Assembly: GCA_040770625.1 (NCBI GenBank)
Contig: JAXGIW010000002.1
Span: 310,001-374,000 of the forward strand
Source of the DNA: 58-81 sp012729145
GTDB lineage: Bacteria; Synergistota; Synergistia; Synergistales; Thermovirgaceae
Length of the DNA stretch: 64,000 nt
Direction of reading: 5' to 3'
Position numbers and translations under genes: made by a program. The notes below the pieces were generated by a model that ran no database searches, was not told the origin of the DNA, and saw only the letters and a program-made list of their open reading frames with translations. This document shows, piece after piece, positions 58,627 through 64,000 of this stretch (positions within the stretch are counted from its first letter, which is position 1; the number at the start of each line of letters is the position of its first letter).

Positions 58627-59691
58627 GTGATAATGCAGGCTCTCAGGACCAAGACACGGGCAATAATGCTGGTGGTTGTAGTCGTATTCGTGATCTCCAT
58701 CTTTGCGATGTACATCACCAGGGGGAGCGGTCCCTCTGGCAGGCCGGGCGCGGAGGGGGACCTCCCCGTCGCCACCGTTGACGGCGAGAAGGTAATGGCT
58801 TCCCACATTGAAATGGGGGTCAGGAACTATGCCCAGCAGTCGGGGCAGTCGGACCTGTCGCCCGAATGGATAGTACAGACGCGAAAGCAGGTCCTCAACA
58901 GCATTGCCATGCAGCACATGCTCCAGAAAGAGGCAGCCAGGCAGAAGATAACTCCTCCCAGGGAGGAGGTCGACGCTGCCGTCAAGCGTATAGAGAACCA
59001 GTTCCCGACCAAGGAGGCATTCCAGCAGTACATGGAAAACAGCGGCATCAAGATGAAGGACCTCCAGGAGCAGATAAGCATGCAGCTGTCCCAGAGGATG
59101 GTCCTTGATGCCAATGCCGGCGATATTGGGGTTACCGACGAGGAAGCCATGGAGTTCTACGATCAGACCAGGGAGCTCTTCTTCCGCCAGCCCGCCGGTT
59201 ACAATGTCATGTTCGCCCGTTTCGCGGCCCTAGAGAAGGCCGAAGAGGCGAGAAAGGCCCTGGAGGGCGGGAAAAAGTGGGACGAAGTGATGCAGGGTTA
59301 CGAGGGAGTGGCCCTTGACTTCACTCTTTCGGAAGAGCCCGCCTTTGTCACCGAGAAGGAGTTCACCGAAGGAGCCCTCAAGGAGATAGCCGGAACCCCC
59401 ATTGGCAAGGTTTCCAAAGCAATAGCTCTCGACGAGAACAATGCTGTCATAGTCATCAAGCAGGAAAAGATGGATGAGAAGATCGCCTCCTACGAAGAGG
59501 CAAGCGGCGACATCAAGGGAATGATCGCCCAGCAGAAGAGGCAGACCAACCAGAACGAGTACCTCGAGGGGCTGCTGACAAAGGCCAACATCCAGGTCCT
59601 GGTACCCGAGTTCTTCGAAGTTCCGGCCCAGCCCGAGGCGGAAGGTGAACCTGTCCCCACTGAAGGCCAGGAAGAGCCGGAGGGGGAATAG
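58627..59691 (+). CDS. SurA/PpiD-like membrane-anchored chaperone
   Basis: 354 residues. An N-terminal anchor helix (residues about 13-30) is followed by a SurA_N-type helical domain (about 48-165, DGEKVMASHIEM, QVLNSIAMQHMLQKEA, MKDLQEQISMQL) and a parvulin-like region at about 190-280 without a clear active site. The C-terminus is acidic and Pro/Glu-rich. Probably an extracytoplasmic folding helper. GTG start with AGGAGGAAG upstream; ATG 58633 is an alternative. Confidence 0.8.
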   Translation: MIMQALRTKTRAIMLVVVVVFVISIFAMYITRGSGPSGRPGAEGDLPVATVDGEKVMASHIEMGVRNYAQQSGQSDLSPEWIVQTRKQVLNSIAMQHMLQKEAARQKITPPREEVDAAVKRIENQFPTKEAFQQYMENSGIKMKDLQEQISMQLSQRMVLDANAGDIGVTDEEAMEFYDQTRELFFRQPAGYNVMFARFAALEKAEEARKALEGGKKWDEVMQGYEGVALDFTLSEEPAFVTEKEFTEGALKEIAGTPIGKVSKAIALDENNAVIVIKQEKMDEKIASYEEASGDIKGMIAQQKRQTNQNEYLEGLLTKANIQVLVPEFFEVPAQPEAEGEPVPTEGQEEPEGE

Positions 59692-59708
59692 CACCCCCTC
59701 CCGCATTC

Positions 59709-59737
59709 TTGACACACCCTTTTAGGGTGCCTAGAAT
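59709..59737 (+). promoter_or_regulatory. tRNA promoter with palindromic spacer
   Basis: TTGACA (59709-59714), 17 bases, TAGAAT (59732-59737). The spacer is mostly the palindrome CACCCT-TTT-AGGGTG (59715-59729). About 20 bases before tRNA-Ser. Confidence 0.75.
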
Positions 59738-59758
59738 AGACCGAGCACAATTTTACAG

Positions 59759-59852
59759 GGTGGGATGGCCGAGCGGCTGAAGGCACTCGCCTGCTAAGCG
59801 AGTAGGGGGGCTTAAACCTCCCTCCAGGGTTCGAATCCCTGTCCCACCGCCA
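59759..59852 (+). tRNA. tRNA-Ser(GCU)
   Basis: Acceptor GGTGGGA pairs with TCCCACC; anticodon stem CTCGC/GCGAG with loop CTGCTAA (anticodon GCT); long variable arm typical of tRNA-Ser; T-arm CAGGG-TTCGAAT-CCCTG; CCA encoded (59850-59852). Confidence 0.97.
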
Positions 59853-59870
59853 CTTGGTTTCACGTATTGC

Positions 59871-59947
59871 GCGCCGGTAGCTCAATTGGATAGAGCATCG
59901 GACTACGGATCCGAAGGTTACGGGTTCGACTCCTGTCCGGCGCGCCA
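59871..59947 (+). tRNA. tRNA-Arg(ACG)
   Basis: Acceptor GCGCCGG/CCGGCGC; anticodon stem TCGGA/TCCGA with loop CTACGGA (anticodon ACG, expected to be edited to ICG); GGTTCGA T-loop; CCA encoded. 77 bases. Same transcript as tRNA-Ser. A tadA-type deaminase should exist elsewhere in the genome. Confidence 0.97.
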
Positions 59948-59960
59948 CTTAAATAACGGA

Positions 59961-59987
59961 AGGCCCCACTCAAAGTGGGGCCTTTTT
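59961..59987 (+). terminator. terminator of the tRNA transcript
   Basis: Stem AGGCCCCACT/AGTGGGGCCT, loop CAA, followed by TTTT. Its end overlaps the stop codon of the convergent exonuclease gene. Confidence 0.88.
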
Positions 59988-60823
59988 CATTCCTCCTGCT
60001 TCCAGGCCTTCAGGATCCGGTCGAACCTGAAGGTCCGGCTCTCCCCCCTGAGTGAGCACCAGGCCTCGAGCATGATCCTGCCTCCGATCCTTACTAGCCC
60101 CGTGGGCTCTATAAGCCTCTCAGTCACAGAGCCGTTACCACCCCGGTAGACTATGAAGATCTTCCCCGAGACCTCAAAGGCCTCCCTTATGGCTTCGAAA
60201 CCGGAAGGCCACTGCAGAAGGGCGGGGCTTCGCTCCAGGGCCAGAAGCGATCTGAAGGAGTAGTCCCTTTCGAACCTCTCGTACTCAATATTCCCTGCCG
60301 GATCGATCTTTTCCATGCACTTCAGGAATATTCCCATGGCTGCCAGGGAGTCGTCCAGGGCCCGGTGGCTGCGTCCCTTCGGCACACCAAGAGCCCGGGC
60401 CAGGCTTCCAAGGCTGTAGCTGGGAAGCCCCGGGAAGATCACCGGGGCAAGGCGGCAGGTGTCGAAAAGATCGTTGTCCAGTGGTCCGGAAAAGCTTTCC
60501 CGGCGTATGGTATCGATGAAGCCCATATCAAAGGGGGCGTTCTGGATGACCAGGGGCCTCTCTCCCACGAAGCCAGCCAGCGTCGACACCGCCTCGGCAG
60601 GCGCCGGGGCGCCTTTCACCATGCTGTTGGTAATGCCGTGGATCGCGGTAAGGGCAGAAGTGATCCTCACTCCCGGGTTGACCAGGGTCTCGAAGGTGTC
60701 TATTACCTCGCTCCCCCTGAAAATAACAGCCGCTGCTTCGACGATCCTGTCGTTAAGGGGGTCAAGTCCGGTTGTCTCCAGATCCAGCGCGGCGAACTCC
60801 GTGCCCCAAACCTTTGTCAGCAA
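59987..60823 (-). CDS. DEDDh exonuclease fused to a WYL-type domain
   Basis: 278 residues. N-terminal exonuclease of the DNA polymerase III epsilon family: ALDLETTG (Asp, Glu), IQNAPFDMGF (Asp) and SHRALDDSLAA (His, Asp). The C-terminal 65 residues read like a WYL domain: FIVYRGGNG, LIEPTGLVRIGGRIMLEAW and TFRFDRIL. WYL domains sense ligands or nucleic acid in regulators of phage defence and DNA damage. TTG 60823 is preferred (GAGGGTGA upstream); the frame is open further upstream. A proofreading or DNA-repair nuclease controlled by its WYL part is a reasonable guess. Confidence 0.82.
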   Translation of the reverse strand: MLTKVWGTEFAALDLETTGLDPLNDRIVEAAAVIFRGSEVIDTFETLVNPGVRITSALTAIHGITNSMVKGAPAPAEAVSTLAGFVGERPLVIQNAPFDMGFIDTIRRESFSGPLDNDLFDTCRLAPVIFPGLPSYSLGSLARALGVPKGRSHRALDDSLAAMGIFLKCMEKIDPAGNIEYERFERDYSFRSLLALERSPALLQWPSGFEAIREAFEVSGKIFIVYRGGNGSVTERLIEPTGLVRIGGRIMLEAWCSLRGESRTFRFDRILKAWKQEE

Positions 60824-60951
60824 GATCACCCTCGATCTCAATTTCTTTACTACAGGATATATCAATTTACATAACCAGGCCAAACCTGTTTTGATACCAC
60901 ATCCAAAATGTCGTCTGCCCTCCCTAGAATGAGATCCAGGAGGTGGTAGAA

Positions 60952-61914
60952 ATGAAGACCGTCATAGAGAGTTTCTTCAATAGCCTCAAGACAGGCGAGC
61001 CCTGCAGCTTCAAGGGACTTACGGCCTTCCCGGTTTTCTCCGCCCTCCCGGAAGCAGTGGACTTCGTGACCCTCACCGAAGCCTTCAGGGAGGACTGGAT
61101 CGAGATCCGGGAATTGACCCAGGGAGGCTCCGTGCCGGAACTGCTCGTCATCAACAAGAGCGACCGAAACATCCTCATCCTCGACAGCGAAGAGCTCCAG
61201 GGTGCGAAGCAGAACAGGGTGCTCAACATAACCGTGCTGGTGACGGCCTGGTCCAAGGTGGTGGTCCCCGTAAGCTGCACCGAAAGGGGGAGGTGGCACT
61301 ACATCTCGAACGTCTTCAGGGACTCTGGCACCATGGCGTCCCGGTCCGTGAGGTTCTCCAAGAACCGTTCCGTAGGGGAGAGCCTCAGGAGAGATAACAG
61401 CTTCAGGTCCGACCAGATGGAGGTCTGGGACAAGGTAGACGAGCTCTCAATGAGATCCGGCACCATGTCACGGACCCATGCCATGCGGGACGTATTCGTG
61501 GACATGGACGAAAAGCTCCGATCTTTCGAAAAGGCCTTCCCGCTCTCCGAAGGCCAGAGAGGGGTGATCTTCTTTGCCGGAAAGGAACCTGCCGGTTTCG
61601 AATACGTCTCTGATCCCCGGGCCTTCCGGGACCTCTTCCCGAAGATACTCCGAAGCTACGCCGTGGAAGCCCCGCCTGGAGAAGCAAAGACAGCAAAGGC
61701 ACTTTCAGGGGATCAGGCCATGGCCTTTGTTGGAAAGGTTCTTTCGGCTGAGACCACGGTAAAACACTCTGCCGGCAGGGGAGAGGATATCAGGTTTTCA
61801 GGCGATGGCGTAACAGGTTCCGCCCTGGCCTACGAGGGCGAGATCCTTCACGCCGTCTTCTTCCCCGATGAGAAAGAGGGCAGGCCCGTTATCCGCAGGA
61901 GACCTGTCAGTTAG
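60952..61914 (+). CDS. ARPP-1/DUF6569 family protein
   Basis: 320 residues. The segment LDSEELQGAKQNRVLN followed by IPVS-type VPVSCTERGRW is the family signature; the last 100 residues hold a conserved alpha/beta region ending in HAVFFP. The family is found with predicted ADP-ribosylglycohydrolases and rhodanese/phosphatase proteins, but its biochemical activity is unknown. ATG 60952 has AGGAGG upstream. Divergent from the exonuclease. Confidence 0.75.
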   Translation: MKTVIESFFNSLKTGEPCSFKGLTAFPVFSALPEAVDFVTLTEAFREDWIEIRELTQGGSVPELLVINKSDRNILILDSEELQGAKQNRVLNITVLVTAWSKVVVPVSCTERGRWHYISNVFRDSGTMASRSVRFSKNRSVGESLRRDNSFRSDQMEVWDKVDELSMRSGTMSRTHAMRDVFVDMDEKLRSFEKAFPLSEGQRGVIFFAGKEPAGFEYVSDPRAFRDLFPKILRSYAVEAPPGEAKTAKALSGDQAMAFVGKVLSAETTVKHSAGRGEDIRFSGDGVTGSALAYEGEILHAVFFPDEKEGRPVIRRRPVS

Positions 61915-61978
61915 CGGGAAGGCCCCGTGCGACATCTACCTTGAATTCCGCGACCGCTTCGACCTTCCGAAAAATTAC

Positions 61979-62013
61979 GGGGCGGGAATCCTTCCCCGCC
62001 CCTGCATTTTTTC
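61979..62013 (+). terminator. intrinsic terminator after DUF6569 gene
   Basis: GGGGCGGG-AA/TT-CCCCGCCCC stem followed by TGCATTTTTT. A 76-base remainder to 62088 holds only a short tandem CCGTTGA repeat. Confidence 0.75.
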
Positions 62014-62088
62014 TCCTGCCGCCTTGTTTTCTGTTTTTCTTCCCGTTCACCGTTGACCGTTGACGCTTGTATTATTCTTGCCCCGCCC

Positions 62089-63375
62089 CTAAGCTTTTAG
62101 AAACGGCACCCTCACATACAGTTTCAATAAGTACCATTTGAGGCCTCGCTCAAAGACCTTTCCCTCCCTGGAGTACCTGTGGCGCACGAAACTTCCCGTA
62201 ATGCGCGACAACTCCCTTTCCCGGTCGGGAAACCTCTCCAGAAGCCTTTCCAGGTATTCGTAGGCCGTCTCGTCTGGTTTCCTCGGGCTCCCTCTGTGTT
62301 TCCCCCAGAAGAGTAGGAAACCGTAGGCCCGTTCTGCTGTAATGGGCAGCGGCAAAAATATGCTGGCCATGAGGGCCAGCCGCTTTAGCGCCCGGTACAT
62401 GGCAACCAGGAAGGCCCTGAAAGAAGGCCTCGACCAGGTCCCACCCGAGACAGAGCCTGTCCTCCTTTGAAGCAGAAAGCTCACCAGCATCCACAGCATG
62501 TAGAGCACCAGCAGCGCGGCAAGAACCAGTACCGCCACGGTCATGCCACAGAGGAGAGCCTGCATGAAGGGGCCCGTCTCCCCGGGCAACAGAAGCCCCT
62601 CTTCCGCAACGGCAGAGCCTTCACCTGCTCCGGTCTGGATCTGTTTGCGGGGTGCCAGCTTCATCAACCTGAAGATCACCAGGAGCACTGCCGTTAGCCC
62701 CTGAAGAAGAAGCCTGAAAAAGGGCTTGCTGAATTCGATCAACGACCCCGCGGGCTGCTCCAGCACAGAAAGTGCGTCAGAGTTCCCGATCAGCCACACC
62801 GGCACCATAAGTGCTGCCAGGCCAAGGAGCACGCGCCAGCGGCCCTTTCCGGAACTCTCCCCCCTGGAGCCGAAAAAGAGCATCAGTATGTTCGAAAGGA
62901 TCGCCAGGAACAGCAGTACATGCACTCCCGGAAGACGGATCCCGAAGGATGAGGCCAGAAGCAGCATCAAAAACAGCGCCGCGATGTTGATGTCGAAGAG
63001 CCCGTATCGACGTGGATCCCTGGTCCAGGAGAGGAAGGCTGCCCGTCCGCCCGCGGCCAGAAGCAGCATCCATGTTGCCCAAAATCCCGCCACCGCCGCC
63101 GGGTTGCCGGGGGCAGAAAATAGCGCGGCCGGATCACGCCCCAGGCGCAGGGCGGCGACGAAGACAGTAACGTTCGCAACGGCTATCGCCAGGTACCGGA
63201 AGCTCCCTCGCCTCATGGCCAGGTTCACCGCCGCCACAGAGGCAGACACGGTCAGAAAGGACCAGGGGTTAACGAACCCCGCCACCCCGAACCCCGATGT
63301 GGCAAAGAGATAGAGCAGGCAGAAATTCAGCGACTCGCTGATGACCAAAAACAGCCTGAACAGGAGACCTGTCAT
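62089..63375 (-). CDS. membrane protein with C-terminal DUF4129-type domain
   Basis: 428 residues. About seven to eight helices in the first 330 residues, then a cytosolic or external tail with KPDETAYEYLERLLERFPDRE, the DUF4129 pattern usually found at the end of transglutaminase-fold membrane proteins; the transglutaminase catalytic domain itself is not present in this protein. ATG 63375 overlaps the stop of the DUF58 gene by four bases. DUF58-transglutaminase-MoxR clusters are thought to act on cell-envelope proteins. Confidence 0.72.
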   Translation of the reverse strand: MTGLLFRLFLVISESLNFCLLYLFATSGFGVAGFVNPWSFLTVSASVAAVNLAMRRGSFRYLAIAVANVTVFVAALRLGRDPAALFSAPGNPAAVAGFWATWMLLLAAGGRAAFLSWTRDPRRYGLFDINIAALFLMLLLASSFGIRLPGVHVLLFLAILSNILMLFFGSRGESSGKGRWRVLLGLAALMVPVWLIGNSDALSVLEQPAGSLIEFSKPFFRLLLQGLTAVLLVIFRLMKLAPRKQIQTGAGEGSAVAEEGLLLPGETGPFMQALLCGMTVAVLVLAALLVLYMLWMLVSFLLQRRTGSVSGGTWSRPSFRAFLVAMYRALKRLALMASIFLPLPITAERAYGFLLFWGKHRGSPRKPDETAYEYLERLLERFPDRERELSRITGSFVRHRYSREGKVFERGLKWYLLKLYVRVPFLKA

Positions 63376-64000
63376 GACGGCGTCACCTCTGACAGAGCCT
63401 CGGCAGGGATCTCGCCTCGGATGGAGATCACCGTAGTTCCCCAGGGCAGAAGCCTCGACTCCTTCCTCAGGAACTCCCCGAAGGGAAGGGCTACGGGAAG
63501 CTCTGCCCGGGCGAGCGCCTCCAAAGCCAGCCGCACCTGGGTGGGGCCCGACCCTACGGGGATTGATACGGGACCTGACATGCCGCATCGGGAGACGTTC
63601 GATACAAGCCCGAAGGGGATCCTCTTCCTGTCTGCCCACACGGCCAGGGTAGCCGCTAGGGACAGGGCTTCCTCCATCGAGGGTCCGGGCGTGTCAAAGC
63701 TGTCCCCGTCCAGGGTTATGCATAGTCTCAGGTCCGCGGTGTGCTCCAGCACCTTGGCCAGGAGTTTCCCGTGACGGGCACTTGCCTTCCAGTGGATCCG
63801 GCCTGCTGGAGTGTCCGGTGTGTAGTCCCTCAGGCTCGATACCCTGGTGGGGTCAGGCATGAAGGGCCTGTCGGAGCGGATATCGCCCATGAGGTAGTGC
63901 TGGGCAAGGTCGGGATCTTCAAAATCCAGGAGTGCGGGATAGACAAGGATCTCCGTGGCACCCCCGAAGGTCCTCTCTCTGTTGAAGAGCCCCAGGATGT
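63372..64000 (-). CDS. DUF58 family protein (5' end outside window)
   Basis: The last 209 codons; the frame stays open to the window edge. DPTRVSSLRDYTPDTPAGRIHWKASA (63740-63880 region, shown here by its key D-Y-P...R-I-H-W-K residues) is the DUF58 core, a vWA-like module. It is co-translated with the DUF4129 membrane protein. Usually encoded next to a MoxR ATPase, which would lie beyond the window. Confidence 0.85.
   Translation of the reverse strand, partial: ILGLFNRERTFGGATEILVYPALLDFEDPDLAQHYLMGDIRSDRPFMPDPTRVSSLRDYTPDTPAGRIHWKASARHGKLLAKVLEHTADLRLCITLDGDSFDTPGPSMEEALSLAATLAVWADRKRIPFGLVSNVSRCGMSGPVSIPVGSGPTQVRLALEALARAELPVALPFGEFLRKESRLLPWGTTVISIRGEIPAEALSEVTPS

Noticed and set aside
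1..64000. CRISPR arrays, insertion sequences, integrases, prophage genes, rRNA
   Set aside because: No regularly spaced repeats, transposase or integrase motifs, or rRNA-like segments were found on reading the window; only the two tRNA genes are present.

Overview
The window is about 58-60% GC by eye and reads as chromosomal DNA of an anaerobic, amino-acid-fermenting bacterium. Evidence for this is three regulated catabolic clusters with CoA-ester enzymes, TRAP/YfcC/AAE-type carriers, several peptidase/aminoacylase genes, a 14-gene membrane-bound [NiFe] hydrogenase fused to an Mrp antiporter, no aerobic respiratory genes, and frequent TTG/GTG starts with strong Shine-Dalgarno sites. This combination is what I would expect from a member of the Synergistota; that assignment is an inference, not a sequence match.

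Region 1 (1-13.5 kb): the end of a 4-hydroxybutyryl-CoA dehydratase-type gene, crotonase, DUF362 protein, thiolase and ProC-like reductase form a fermentation operon followed by a GntR regulator. On the other strand lie an unusual pair, a B12-binding protein and a hydantoinase A-type ATPase, then msrB. An AbrB-type permease and a HemB paralogue that has lost conserved metal and active-site motifs follow. Region 2 (12.6-20.6 kb): an RpiR regulator with repeated operator-like sites, a class III aminotransferase, a TAXI TRAP transporter, both CoA-transferase subunits and a second thiolase look like one uptake-and-degradation pathway for an amino acid, ending in CoA-ester thiolysis.

Region 3 (20.6-24.1 kb) holds housekeeping or accessory genes and an unannotated cysteine-rich 43-residue microprotein. 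Region 4 (24.2-35.6 kb) is an IclR-led cluster with an AAE exchanger, a 2,4-diaminopentanoate dehydrogenase-like enzyme, two YfcC carriers, three M20 amidohydrolases and a D-aminoacylase-like enzyme: probably scavenging of N-acylated or unusual amino acids. Region 5 (35.6-44.2 kb): DNA repair (tag, umuC with an inactivated UmuD'-like partner), an aminotransferase, two separate ArsR-controlled arsenic-type modules and an open frame interrupted by two consecutive TGA codons.

Region 6 (44.3-53.5 kb): zinc-ribbon protein, TspO, then a structured leader and the full mbhA-N set in the archaeal order, with an enlarged ferredoxin subunit. Such a complex would oxidise reduced ferredoxin from amino-acid fermentation, make H2 and pump Na+. 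Region 7 (53.5-64 kb): asparaginase, GluRS, DNA polymerase I, a SurA-type protein, tRNA-Ser(GCU) and tRNA-Arg(ACG), a DnaQ-WYL fusion, a DUF6569-type protein and the start of a DUF58/DUF4129 membrane cluster. No CRISPR array, insertion sequence, prophage or rRNA gene was seen.
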